Assembly: GCA_946612625.1 (NCBI GenBank)
Contig: CAMOEW010000018.1
Span: 1 to 33,715 of the forward strand
DNA from: an uncultured Prevotella sp.
GTDB lineage: Bacteria > Bacteroidota > Bacteroidia > Bacteroidales > Bacteroidaceae
Length of the DNA stretch: 33,715 nt
Direction: 5' to 3'
In this document: positions 25,032 through 33,665 of the stretch, piece by piece
Layout of the letters: each line of letters starts with the position of its first letter
Numbering within the stretch: the stretch's first letter is position 1
Position numbers and translations under genes: made by a program
Notes under the pieces: model-generated
Seen by the model: only the letters and a program-made list of their open reading frames with translations
Database searches by the model: none
Told to the model about the DNA's origin: nothing

Positions 25032-27460
25032 CACGACTGTTCATCCAACTGTACCGCTACTTCAGCAGCCACCGCACAGTATGCTGGCTGACGATGGTAG
25101 CGCTTTTTCTTTTCTTCGGGTTCTTTGCATCGCAGATCCATCTCGAAGAAGACATCAACCGTCTGATGCCATCGTCGAGAAATGAAGACGGAAGCATCAA
25201 ACTGGCATTCTCAGACCTGAAGATTAAGGACATGACGTTCATCATCTTCGAAGGCGACAACACCGACAGCATCGTCAGCACTTGCGACGCGTTCATCGAC
25301 AGCTTAGGCAAGCGCGACTCTGCAGCCCACGTCATAGGCGATGTGTTCTACAGGTTGCCCGACGATCTCATGGAGAATGCCATCTACTATCTTACCGACC
25401 ATTTGCCGTCATTCATCGACACGACAGCATACGCCTCCATAGACACCATGCTCAACCAAAAGCACATGATGCACCAGATGCAGCAAAACAAGAGCGACAT
25501 GGAGAGCGAGATTGGCGAGATGTACCCGGAGATATTACAGACCGACCCTATTGGCATAAGAAACATTCTCACCCCACCAATGCCATCCACGGGCAATTAC
25601 CAGACCATCGACAACCATTTCTTCGTAGCCGACAGCAGCCTATGCGTGGCTTTCATGACACCGCGCTTTTCGTCAACCAACACCGGGCAGGGCTCACAAC
25701 TGTTCGAGATGATGAATGCCGAGATTGAGGCGTTCAGCAAAAGCCACCCTGATGTCCACATCAGCTACCACGGTACACCAGCAAGCGGATTCTACAATTC
25801 TACACAGATAAAACACGATCTGACGACGACAATCAGCGGAGCACTCATTCTGGTGCTGATTTTCATATTCATCTGTTTCCGCAACCTGAATACCATACCT
25901 CTGCTCCTGCTACCCATAGCCTTCGGAACGCTCTTCGGACTGACGATGATGTACTTCATACGCGGAGAATTCTCGCTACTTGCTTTGGGCATCGGAGGAG
26001 TGGTGCTCGGGGTGGCAATGAGCTACGTGCTACATATACTGACACACTATAAATACGTTGATGATGCAGAACAGGTATTGCGCGACCAGGTGAAACCCGT
26101 GCTTTTGGGATGCATAACCACAATAGGCTCGTTCTCGGCACTCATCTTCATACAGACCGACCTACTGCGCGACTTCGGTCTCTTCGCCGCTTTCGCCATA
26201 TTGGGAACGACGCTGTTCTCGCTTGCCTACCTTCCACAGATGATAAACCCGAAGAAGACAAAGGTGAACCAACGTGCATTCGCGCTCATCGACCGTTTCA
26301 ACTCACTGAAGGTGGAGCAAAACCGTACGATAATCGCCACCGTTTGCATTGCCACGCTAATCTGTATAGGATTCTACATAGCACGTGGCAACGAATTCGA
26401 TGCCGACATGCACAACCTCGGATATGAGGAGGCAAACACCACACGTTCGGAGAAACTGCTGGAGAGCAAGACGTTCACTGGCGACAAGACGAAATACTTT
26501 GCAGCAAAAGGCAAGACAATGGAAGAAGCCATCATGAACTTTGCGCTACTCGACCAGAAGCTTGACTCTCTGAAAAAACTGGGACTCGTTAAAGACTACA
26601 CACGTACCAACCAGATATTCGTACCCAAGACGGTACAACAGCAGCGCATCGATGCATGGAAAGCATATTGGACAGCAGAAAGACTCGACAAGGTGAGAAC
26701 GCTAATTGCCCAGACAGCACCTTCGGCAGGGCTCACGGCCAACGGTTTCGAACCTTTCTTCGAAGCGGCGACAGCCGATTACGAACCCGACGCGCTCTAC
26801 GACTCAAACATCATTCCCGAAGGCTACAAATCAACGATGATGGAGCAGTCTTACGGAGGCGACTTCCTCTGCTTCACGTCGGTGAGATGTGCCAATGACA
26901 GTTTGCGCAGCAGCCACAGCGACTACATACGCATCTGTGATGCTATTGCAAGCGACCCCAACCTGATGGTGCTCGACACATATTATTATACCACAGACAC
27001 GCTGATGCAAATGAGTAACGACTTCAATCGCCTACAGTGGCTGTCGATGGCATTTGTCTTCATAGTGCTGCTCTTCAGCTTCAAATTCGACTGGCGCCTC
27101 ACAATACTCGGTTTCATGCCAATACTACTGAGCTGGCTCATCGTGCTTGGTGCAATGGCAATATTCGACATGCATTTCAACCTGATAAACATCATCATAT
27201 CGACATTTATATTCGGTATTGGCGTTGACTACAGCATCTTCGTAATGAACGGACTCGAGGATGGCAACCTCGCATATCACAAGACCGCCATTTTCTTTTC
27301 GGCAGTGATTCTCGTGGTAACGGTGAGCAGTATGCTGCTTGCCGAACATCCGGCAATAGAGTCAGTAGGATTCTCGACCCTCGTAGGTCTGGTTTCGGCA
27401 GTGGTGCTGTCATACGTCATACAGCCGTCAATATATGAAAAACTGAAAAATAAGGGCTGA
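25028..27460 (+). CDS. MMPL/RND-family exporter
   Basis: 810-aa inner-membrane transporter with the two-fold RND layout. Helix 1 lies near 18-36, then a large periplasmic region to about 255, and a five-helix bundle to about 405. Helix 7 lies near 435, then a second periplasmic region to about 655 and a final helix bundle. Segments such as GIGGVVLGVAMSYVLHILTHY and its repeat FGIGVDYSIFVMNG correspond to the family's conserved helix 4/10. MMPL exporters carry lipids and polyenes, and one is standard in aryl-polyene clusters, so it probably moves the product of the upstream KS/ACP genes. No periplasmic adaptor or outer-membrane gene is adjacent. Confidence 0.88.
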   Translation: MTRLFIQLYRYFSSHRTVCWLTMVALFLFFGFFASQIHLEEDINRLMPSSRNEDGSIKLAFSDLKIKDMTFIIFEGDNTDSIVSTCDAFIDSLGKRDSAAHVIGDVFYRLPDDLMENAIYYLTDHLPSFIDTTAYASIDTMLNQKHMMHQMQQNKSDMESEIGEMYPEILQTDPIGIRNILTPPMPSTGNYQTIDNHFFVADSSLCVAFMTPRFSSTNTGQGSQLFEMMNAEIEAFSKSHPDVHISYHGTPASGFYNSTQIKHDLTTTISGALILVLIFIFICFRNLNTIPLLLLPIAFGTLFGLTMMYFIRGEFSLLALGIGGVVLGVAMSYVLHILTHYKYVDDAEQVLRDQVKPVLLGCITTIGSFSALIFIQTDLLRDFGLFAAFAILGTTLFSLAYLPQMINPKKTKVNQRAFALIDRFNSLKVEQNRTIIATVCIATLICIGFYIARGNEFDADMHNLGYEEANTTRSEKLLESKTFTGDKTKYFAAKGKTMEEAIMNFALLDQKLDSLKKLGLVKDYTRTNQIFVPKTVQQQRIDAWKAYWTAERLDKVRTLIAQTAPSAGLTANGFEPFFEAATADYEPDALYDSNIIPEGYKSTMMEQSYGGDFLCFTSVRCANDSLRSSHSDYIRICDAIASDPNLMVLDTYYYTTDTLMQMSNDFNRLQWLSMAFVFIVLLFSFKFDWRLTILGFMPILLSWLIVLGAMAIFDMHFNLINIIISTFIFGIGVDYSIFVMNGLEDGNLAYHKTAIFFSAVILVVTVSSMLLAEHPAIESVGFSTLVGLVSAVVLSYVIQPSIYEKLKNKG

Positions 27461-27479
27461 CGCCCATAGTGTCGTGACA
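27454..27479 (+). other. Two small inverted repeats at the exporter/oxidoreductase junction
   Basis: GGGC-TGAC-GCCC (27454-27465), with the exporter stop codon in its loop, is followed by TGTC-GT-GACA (27470-27479). They fill most of the 30-base gap before the GTG-started oxidoreductase gene. There is no T-run, so they are not a standard terminator. Confidence 0.45.
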
Positions 27480-27490
27480 ATAAAAAAAGA

Positions 27491-28915
27491 GTGAAGACTG
27501 ATATCATCATAATAGGAAGCGGCCTGGGTGGACTTGAATGCGCCCACATCCTTGCACGCAAGGGTATGAGCGTCAAGGTGCTAGAACGACAGACGCAGGC
27601 AGGAGGTTGCTTGCAGAGCTACTGTCGCAACGGCCGACGTTTTGACACTGGCCTGCACTATGTAGGCGGTCTCGGCGAAGGCCAGCATCTGCATAAAGCC
27701 TTCTCCGACCTTAACCTGCTGCGACTGCCCTGGCATCATCTCGATGCCGAAGGCTTCGATCTTGTAACCATCGAAGGCCGGACATTTCCATTTGCCGAAG
27801 GCTACGGACGTTTTGCCAACACACTTGCAGAATATTTTCCCAAAGAACGGCAGGCCTTGGTGAAATACACCGAGATGCTGCGCAACACCGCCGAGACATG
27901 GAACGACAGTTTCGACTCGTCGGCCTACGCCTATCTCACGGAAACCTTCAGCGACGACATGCTGATAAACGTACTATCGGGAACCTCGATAAAGATGGAA
28001 CTGCAACGCGAGACACTTCCACTGTTCAACTTCGCCCACGGCACTGCAAGTTACATAGAAAGCAGCTGGCGACTGAAAGGCGACGGCAACATGATAGTCG
28101 ATTCGCTCTCCGATGATATCAGGAACTACGGAGGAGAGATATTATGCCGCGCAGAAGTGAGCGAATTGATAGAAAAGGATGGAAAGATAGTGGCGGCACG
28201 ATGCACCAACGGCGAGACCTACGAAGCTGACATATTCATCAGCAACGCTCATCCTGCTGTCACATTCGAGCTGATAAAGGAAAGCAGCGTGTTGAAACGT
28301 ATCTTCCGCCGACGAATCAACAACATGGCTAACACCTTCGGAATATTCACCGTGCAACTGGTGATAAAACCAGGTACAATAAAATACTTCAACCACAACA
28401 AATATGTTTATCGTAAGCCTAATGTATGGACATTCTTTGAAAACGACGGTCCTACAGGTGGACTAATGATAAGCGCACGAGTGCCTGAAGACGGAAGTGA
28501 CTATGTCAGCCAAATCGATTTGCTCACGCCTATGTGCTGGGAGCAATGCAGACGGTGGAGTAACACCACAGTAGGCCACAGAGACAGCGACTATCTCGAA
28601 TTCAAGAAGAAAAAGACCGACGAATGTATCACCCTTGCAGCAACTGTTCTTCCGCAGCTGAACGACGCAGTGAGTGAAATCTACACCAGCTCGCCTCTCA
28701 CCTACCGCGACTACAACAATACTCCCGACGGCTCTGCCTTCGGCACACGCAAAGACTACCACAACATCATCATGACCATGCTATCACCCCGAACGCCGAT
28801 CTCTAACCTTTTCCTCACTGGACAGAACCTGATGCTTCACGGGTTAGAGGGGGTAACGATGACAGCCTACCAAACAACGAGCCAAATACTTAACGACTAC
28901 AACAAAAATCAATAA
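27491..28915 (+). CDS. FAD-dependent oxidoreductase, CrtI/retinol-saturase type
   Basis: 474-aa flavoprotein. The dinucleotide motif is IIGSGLGGLECA (7-18), followed by LERQTQAGGCLQSY and RRFDTGLHYVGGLG, the pattern of phytoene desaturases and retinol saturases. A C-terminal FAD-contact segment, NLFLTGQNLMLHGLEGVTM, is present. Start is GTG at 27491; there is no in-frame ATG in the gap, and the Rossmann motif needs this start. These enzymes add or remove double bonds in polyenes or fatty chains, which fits a product built by the upstream KS and ACP. It lies 30 bases after the exporter and 6 before aroQ. Confidence 0.83.
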   Translation: MKTDIIIIGSGLGGLECAHILARKGMSVKVLERQTQAGGCLQSYCRNGRRFDTGLHYVGGLGEGQHLHKAFSDLNLLRLPWHHLDAEGFDLVTIEGRTFPFAEGYGRFANTLAEYFPKERQALVKYTEMLRNTAETWNDSFDSSAYAYLTETFSDDMLINVLSGTSIKMELQRETLPLFNFAHGTASYIESSWRLKGDGNMIVDSLSDDIRNYGGEILCRAEVSELIEKDGKIVAARCTNGETYEADIFISNAHPAVTFELIKESSVLKRIFRRRINNMANTFGIFTVQLVIKPGTIKYFNHNKYVYRKPNVWTFFENDGPTGGLMISARVPEDGSDYVSQIDLLTPMCWEQCRRWSNTTVGHRDSDYLEFKKKKTDECITLAATVLPQLNDAVSEIYTSSPLTYRDYNNTPDGSAFGTRKDYHNIIMTMLSPRTPISNLFLTGQNLMLHGLEGVTMTAYQTTSQILNDYNKNQ

Positions 28916-28921
28916 CACGCA

Positions 28922-29338
28922 ATGAAAATACTTATCGTCAACGGTCCAAACCTCAACCTGTTAGGAGTACGCGAACCGAGCATCTACGGCTCGTCATCTT
29001 TCGATACCTACCTCACTCAATTGCGCAGCAGATATCCCGACATCGACATCGAATATTACCAGAGCAATGTAGAAGGTGAACTTATCAACAAGATGCAGGA
29101 AGCCGGTTTTACCGCCGACGGCATCATACTGAATGCCGGAGCATATACACACACGAGCATTGCACTTCACGACTGCATACGCTCGCTGAAGAGTCCCGTC
29201 GTAGAGGTACATATAAGTAATGTACACAACCGAGAGGAATTCCGCCACCATTCTATGATTTCCGCCGCCTGCAAGGGAGTGATTTGCGGATTCGGACTCG
29301 ACAGCTACCGGCTGGCAATAGAAGCACTGAAGCAATGA
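28922..29338 (+). CDS. aroQ: 3-dehydroquinate dehydratase, type II
   Basis: Third step of the shikimate pathway. It is 138 aa, the usual type II length. The start ILIVNGPNLNLLGVREPSIYG holds catalytic Arg17 and Tyr22. The substrate loop NAGAYTHTS (71-79) and VEVHISN (94-100, His97) are intact. It is tightly packed between the flavoprotein (6-base gap) and the O-methyltransferase (ATGA overlap). It may simply be the housekeeping enzyme, or it may raise aromatic precursor supply for the operon's product. Confidence 0.94.
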   Translation: MKILIVNGPNLNLLGVREPSIYGSSSFDTYLTQLRSRYPDIDIEYYQSNVEGELINKMQEAGFTADGIILNAGAYTHTSIALHDCIRSLKSPVVEVHISNVHNREEFRHHSMISAACKGVICGFGLDSYRLAIEALKQ

Positions 29339-29973
29339 CGCACGAAGAGTCATTAGAGGTATATATCCTTCAACATACAGACCCGGAAGGCGACTATCTC
29401 TACCGTCTGTGGCGTGCCACCAACATCCATATGCTGCACGGTCGCATGGCAAGCGGACATCTGCAAGGACGGCTGCTGAAGATGCTCGTCAGCATGATAC
29501 GCCCGAAAAATATCCTCGAAGTGGGAACATTCAGCGGCTACAGCGCCATCTGCATGGCCGAAGGTCTCGACGACGGAGGCAAGGTATATACTTTCGAAAT
29601 CAACGACGAACAGGAGGATTTCACACGCCAGTGGATTGACAACTCACCCGTAGCCGACAAGATTGAATTTATCATCGGCGACGCCATCACCGAGGCTCCG
29701 AAACTCGGTATCGACTTCGACATGGCCTTCATCGACGGCGATAAGCGTACATATAAGCAGACCTACGACATGGTGCTCTCAATACTTCGCCCCGGAGGAT
29801 TCATCCTTGCCGACAATACACTCTGGGACGGCCATGTAATCGATCATGCCTACGACAACGACCATCAGACTCAGGGTATAGAAACTTTCAACGCGTATGT
29901 CGCTAACGACACACGCGTTGAGAAAGTGATACTACCGATTCGCGACGGACTAACGCTAATAAGGAAAAAGTAG
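29335..29973 (+). CDS. SAM-dependent O-methyltransferase (family 3)
   Basis: 212-aa class I methyltransferase of the caffeoyl-CoA/catechol O-methyltransferase family. The SAM motif ILEVGTFSGYSAICMAEGL lies near 60-78, with the acidic FEIND after the next strand. The metal and substrate region has FIDGDKRTYKQTYD and the ADNTLWDG motif. The start at 29335 overlaps the aroQ stop (ATGA). The earlier in-frame ATG at 29284 lies within aroQ and would add an atypical extension. Such enzymes methylate phenolic hydroxyls; in this operon a phenolic or aryl product is plausible but unproven. It is the last gene of the run, 16 bases from the end of rpmH on the other strand. Confidence 0.87.
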   Translation: MTHEESLEVYILQHTDPEGDYLYRLWRATNIHMLHGRMASGHLQGRLLKMLVSMIRPKNILEVGTFSGYSAICMAEGLDDGGKVYTFEINDEQEDFTRQWIDNSPVADKIEFIIGDAITEAPKLGIDFDMAFIDGDKRTYKQTYDMVLSILRPGGFILADNTLWDGHVIDHAYDNDHQTQGIETFNAYVANDTRVEKVILPIRDGLTLIRKK

Positions 29974-29989
29974 CACGTGGGTAGCGCTA

Positions 29990-30145
29990 TTACTTTCCGT
30001 GGTTCTCGTCAGAAACAGTTAACTTCTTGCGACCCTTTGCGCGGCGTGAAGCCAGAACGCGACGGCCGTTCTTTGTTGCCATTCTCTCGCGGAAGCCATG
30101 CTTGTTCACGCGGCGGCGGTTGTGGGGCTGAAATGTTCTTTTCAT
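29990..30145 (-). CDS. rpmH: 50S ribosomal protein L34
   Basis: 51-aa, very basic ribosomal protein. The translation begins [18 protein letters not shown] and contains [22 protein letters not shown], the diagnostic L34 pattern; together these stretches cover residues 1-18 and 22-42. The last nine residues form a short acidic-polar tail. It lies on the minus strand, divergent from efp, and ends 16 bases from the O-methyltransferase stop. The gene is easily missed because of its size. Confidence 0.96.
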   Translation of the reverse strand: MKRTFQPHNRRRVNKHGFRERMATKNGRRVLASRRAKGRKKLTVSDENHGK

Positions 30146-30191
30146 TGTTTTAATACTATTATATTATTACTATTTTCACACTTTTGGGCTG

Positions 30192-30223
30192 CAAAATTAC
30201 ACATTTCTTTTGAAATACACAAA
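30192..30223 (-). promoter_or_regulatory. Promoter of rpmH
   Basis: On the minus strand, TTTG (30223-30220), a 20-base spacer, then TAATTTTG (30199-30192), a full Bacteroidetes consensus. The transcript would start near 30186, about 40 bases before the rpmH ATG. Confidence 0.8.
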
Positions 30224-30273
30224 TTTTATGCGAAATTTAGCCGAAACTTTTATGTTTTTTGGCAAAAAAAGAG

Positions 30274-30281
30274 TAACTTTG
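30274..30281 (+). promoter_or_regulatory. Candidate -7 box of the efp operon
   Basis: TAACTTTG matches TAnnTTTG and lies 31 bases before the efp ATG. The -33 element is not clear; the nearest TTTG (30258-30261) is only 12 bases away. Confidence 0.65.
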
Positions 30282-30312
30282 CACCCAAATTCATATAAAC
30301 ACAAATAAAATT

Positions 30313-30879
30313 ATGATTAAATCACAAGACATCAAGAAAGGTACATGCATCCGCATGGATGGCAAGCTGTACTTTTGTATCGACTTCCTGCACGTAAAGC
30401 CGGGAAAGGGTAACACCATCATGCGTACAACACTGAAGGACGTTGTCAGCGGCCGTGTACTCGAGAAGCGCTTCAACATCGGTGAAGCACTTGAAGACGT
30501 ACGCGTAGAGCGCCGTCCGTACCAGTACCTCTACCAGGAGGGTGCCGACTACATTTTCATGAACCAGGAGACTTTCGACCAGATTCCCATCGCCAAGGAT
30601 TTAATCACCGGCGTTGACTTCATGAAAGAGAGCGACATCGTTGACGTAGTAAGCGATGCAGACACCAATACAATCCTCTATGCAGAAATGCCGGTAAAGA
30701 CCGTGCTTCGCATCACTCATTCAGAACCGGGCATCAAGGGCGACACCGCAACAAACGCCACAAAACCTGCCACACTGGAAACCGGAGTAGAAATCCGTGT
30801 GCCGCTCTTCATCGACGAGGGCGAACTCGTTCAGGTAGATACCCGCGACGGAAGCTATCTGCAGAGAGTGAAGGAATAA
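30313..30879 (+). CDS. efp: Elongation factor P
   Basis: Relieves ribosome stalling at proline runs by binding between the P and E sites. It is 188 aa, with three beta-barrel domains expected. The tip loop reads HVKPGKGNTI (27-36) with Lys32 at the position modified in many bacteria. The C-terminal domain carries the family signature region IRVPLFIDEGELVQVDTRDGSY near 163-184. No EpmA, EpmB or EarP gene is nearby. Its TAA shares one base with the glycosyltransferase ATG downstream, so the following genes are probably co-transcribed. Confidence 0.95.
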   Translation: MIKSQDIKKGTCIRMDGKLYFCIDFLHVKPGKGNTIMRTTLKDVVSGRVLEKRFNIGEALEDVRVERRPYQYLYQEGADYIFMNQETFDQIPIAKDLITGVDFMKESDIVDVVSDADTNTILYAEMPVKTVLRITHSEPGIKGDTATNATKPATLETGVEIRVPLFIDEGELVQVDTRDGSYLQRVKE

Positions 30880-31940
30880 TGAAATATTCAATAATCGTCC
30901 CAGTATATAACCGTCCCGACGAAGTTAACGAACTGCTGGAAAGTCTGACGCGCCAGACGCTGACCGACTTTGAAGTGATTATCGTTGAGGACGGCTCGAA
31001 AGTTTCCTGCGAAGAAGTCTGCAAGAAATACGAGGAGAAGCTATCTATACGCTATTTTTATAAGGAGAACAGCGGTCCGGGACAGAGCCGCAACTATGGA
31101 GCCGAGCGCAGTCAGGGCGAATACCTGATTGTGCTCGATTCTGATGTTGTGCTACCCGATGGATACTTGAAGGCTGTGGATATGGAGCTATCGGCGGCGT
31201 ACAGCAAATTGTCAAACAGCCAGGCACCCTCCGCTTTCGGAGGTCCCGATGCAGCTCACGACTCATTCACCCCCACTCAGAAAGCCATCTCCTACTCCAT
31301 GACGAGTTTCTTCACCACCGGAGGAATACGCGGAGGAAAAGCAAAACTCGACAAGTTCTTCCCACGCTCGTTCAACATGGGTATTCGCCGCGATGTATAT
31401 ATGCAGCTCGGAGGATTCTCGAAGATGCGATTTGGCGAAGACATCGACTTCTCATACCGCATAGTAGAAGCAGGATACAAAACCGCACTCTTCCCCGATG
31501 CATGGGTATGGCACAAGCGGCGAACCGACTTCCGAAAGTTCTTCCGCCAAGTGTATAACAGTGGTATTGCTCGCATCAACCTGGAAAAGCGTCATCCCGG
31601 AACAATGAAGATTGTGCATCTGCTGCCGATGGTGTTCACCGTCGGAGTAATCGCACTGATTGTCTTGTCGGCAATAGGAAGAGTGCTGATGCACTACGAC
31701 GATGTCCACCGCTGGTACTGGCTGTGCGCACTGCCTTGGCTGCCGATAATCGTCTATTCGCTGATTATCTTCACCGACTCAAGCATACGCAACCGAAGCG
31801 CGAAAGTCGGCCTGCTTTCCGTTCCAGCTGCTTTCGTACAGCTGATGGGCTACGGGCTGGGTTTCATCGAATCGTGGTGGAAGCGGTGCGTGATGGGGCA
31901 GGACGAATTCACGGCATTCGAAAAGAATTTCTACAAATGA
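30879..31940 (+). CDS. Family 2 glycosyltransferase, membrane-associated
   Basis: 353-aa GT-A glycosyltransferase. It opens with SIIVPVYNRPDEVNELLESL (4-23), then VEDGS near 36-40. The DxD-type metal motif is LDSDV with D87 and D89, and a FGEDIDFSYRI segment near 187-197 contains the probable catalytic acidic residues. Two to three hydrophobic helices (about 248-268, 278-300 and 312-330) suggest anchoring in the inner membrane. Donor and acceptor sugars are unknown. It overlaps efp by one base and radC by four. Confidence 0.85.
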   Translation: MKYSIIVPVYNRPDEVNELLESLTRQTLTDFEVIIVEDGSKVSCEEVCKKYEEKLSIRYFYKENSGPGQSRNYGAERSQGEYLIVLDSDVVLPDGYLKAVDMELSAAYSKLSNSQAPSAFGGPDAAHDSFTPTQKAISYSMTSFFTTGGIRGGKAKLDKFFPRSFNMGIRRDVYMQLGGFSKMRFGEDIDFSYRIVEAGYKTALFPDAWVWHKRRTDFRKFFRQVYNSGIARINLEKRHPGTMKIVHLLPMVFTVGVIALIVLSAIGRVLMHYDDVHRWYWLCALPWLPIIVYSLIIFTDSSIRNRSAKVGLLSVPAAFVQLMGYGLGFIESWWKRCVMGQDEFTAFEKNFYK

Positions 31941-32626
31941 GCAACAAGCTGAACATCAACGAGTGGGCCGAGGAAGACCGTCCGCGCGAGAAACTGATGA
32001 CACTGGGAGCCGAGGCACTCAGCAATGCCGAGCTGCTTGCCATACTCGTCGGAAGCGGCTCCACCAAGGAGACCGCCGTTGAGCTGATGAAGCGCGTGCT
32101 GAGCGACTGTGGCAACAACCTGAACACATTGGGCAAGAAAAGCGTGCGCGAACTGACGGAATACAATGGTGTGGGCGAAGCCAAGGCAGTCACAATCCTC
32201 GCTGCCTGTGAACTGGGAAAGCGAAGGCAGGCATCGGATGCCGAGCAGCGAGCCGACATGGGTTCAGCCACCGCCATATACAATCTGCTGCATCCCAAAA
32301 TGCAGGACCTCGACGTAGAAGAGTCGTGGATAGTGCTGATGAACCACAACTACCGTTTGCTCAAGTATATGCGAATATCGCATGGAGGTATCAGCGAGAC
32401 TGCAGTTGACGTGAGGATAATCCTAAAGGAAGCCCTGATGCAGAATGCCACCATACTTGCACTTGCACACAATCACCCGTCGGGCAGTCTGCGCCCCAGC
32501 CGCGACGACGATAGCCTGACACAACGTATGAAGCAGGCCTGCGAAATTATGAGGATACACTTCCTCGACCATATCATTATAACTGACGGCAACTATTTCA
32601 GCTATAGGGAGAACGGAAGAATATGA
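31937..32626 (+). CDS. radC: RadC-family JAMM/MPN protein
   Basis: 229-aa protein. An N-terminal helix-hairpin-helix-like region (about 1-95, with NGVGEAKAVTI at 77-87) precedes a C-terminal JAMM/MPN domain. The metal ligands form HNHPSG (H178, H180) and a downstream Asp (about D191), so the metalloprotease-like site is intact. The family was once linked to DNA repair, but its real role is unclear. I use the ATG at 31937, which overlaps the glycosyltransferase stop (ATGA); an in-frame start at 31724 would lie deep inside that gene. It overlaps the transporter gene by four bases as well. Confidence 0.88.
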   Translation: MSNKLNINEWAEEDRPREKLMTLGAEALSNAELLAILVGSGSTKETAVELMKRVLSDCGNNLNTLGKKSVRELTEYNGVGEAKAVTILAACELGKRRQASDAEQRADMGSATAIYNLLHPKMQDLDVEESWIVLMNHNYRLLKYMRISHGGISETAVDVRIILKEALMQNATILALAHNHPSGSLRPSRDDDSLTQRMKQACEIMRIHFLDHIIITDGNYFSYRENGRI

Positions 32627-33570
32627 TCAAGTTTCTGAAAGACTGGACTCTGCCGGTTGCAATAGCATTAGGAACCATAATCTACCTGACATTCTATTTC
32701 CTGCCGGCACTCGACACAACGGGCAATCGGCTCAGTCCCATCATCGACGCCGTCTTCCCGCTATTCGTCTTTCTGACACTGCTCACCACATTCATCAAGA
32801 TCGACTATCACCAACTGAAACCCCATAAGTGGCAATTCGGAGTGCTCACAAGCCAGCTGTTGCTCATCGCCCTGAATGTCATGATAATAAAATTGGTTGA
32901 GGACAATACAGAACAGAAGCTGCTGTGGGAAGGTGTGCTCACATGTGTCATAGCCCCGGCAGCAACAGCAGCACCGGTAGTAACGGGCAAGCTCGGAGGA
33001 AACATAAACACAATGACCATGCATGTGCTTATGTCATCGATACTCGGAGCACTTGTTATTCCACTCGTATTCCCACTCATAGAGAAAGGCACGGGAATGA
33101 CATTCTTCGAAGCATTCGCAATTATTCTGCAGAAAGTTGCAATGGTACTGTTACTGCCTCTGTTTTTAGGGTATTTCATCCACCGCTACCTTCATCGTAT
33201 GCGCAAATGGGTAACCGAGCAGCGCGATCTTGCATTCTATCTCTGGTGCATTTCACTGACCATTACCTCCGGGATAACCGTAAAGAATATCGTACATGCA
33301 GAGGCAGGCATCATGCTCATCGTAAGCATGGCTTTTGCGTGCCTCATCGTGAGCTTCATTCAGTTTGGCATAGGCAGGGTGGTCGGAAAACACTTGGGCG
33401 AACCTCTTAACGCCGGACAAGCAATGTTCCAAAAGAACACAGCCCTGTCGATATGGGTTGCATATATGTATCTCCACCCTGTCGCCTCGATAGGTGCAGG
33501 ATGCTATGTACTGTGGCAGAACATAATCAACAGCATAGAACTGTGGCAGCATAGGCACAGAAAAGAATAA
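32623..33570 (+). CDS. BASS-like transporter, diverged
   Basis: 315-aa inner-membrane protein that appears to be about nine or ten hydrophobic helices. It resembles the bile acid:sodium symporter superfamily. APAATAAPVVTGKLGGN (about 111-127) corresponds to the CSPGG...KGN region, and AMFQKNTALSIWVAYMYLHP (about 267-286) to the second sodium-site motif. It is diverged from the copy at 10.1 kb, lacking the Gly-Gly pair. The substrate is unknown. It is coupled to radC by an ATGA overlap and ends the efp-GT2-radC run. Confidence 0.75.
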   Translation: MIKFLKDWTLPVAIALGTIIYLTFYFLPALDTTGNRLSPIIDAVFPLFVFLTLLTTFIKIDYHQLKPHKWQFGVLTSQLLLIALNVMIIKLVEDNTEQKLLWEGVLTCVIAPAATAAPVVTGKLGGNINTMTMHVLMSSILGALVIPLVFPLIEKGTGMTFFEAFAIILQKVAMVLLLPLFLGYFIHRYLHRMRKWVTEQRDLAFYLWCISLTITSGITVKNIVHAEAGIMLIVSMAFACLIVSFIQFGIGRVVGKHLGEPLNAGQAMFQKNTALSIWVAYMYLHPVASIGAGCYVLWQNIINSIELWQHRHRKE

Positions 33571-33665
33571 ACGGAAAAGATTCTGGTCATCATACTGTGG
33601 ATGAGATTCCTGACGAGAAGACAGTGTGGCACGTGAAGAATTTAGAACTCACCTAATAATAAAAA

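Noticed and set aside
29967..29996. Possible terminator hairpin between the O-methyltransferase and rpmH (AAAGTA...TACTTT)
   Set aside because: The stem is only 6 bp, AT-rich and has an 18-base loop, with no T-run on either side.
32623..33570. Possible recent duplication of the BASS transporter at 10.1 kb
   Set aside because: The two proteins share only the general family layout; the sodium-site motifs differ and there is no close sequence identity, so they are ancient paralogues at most.
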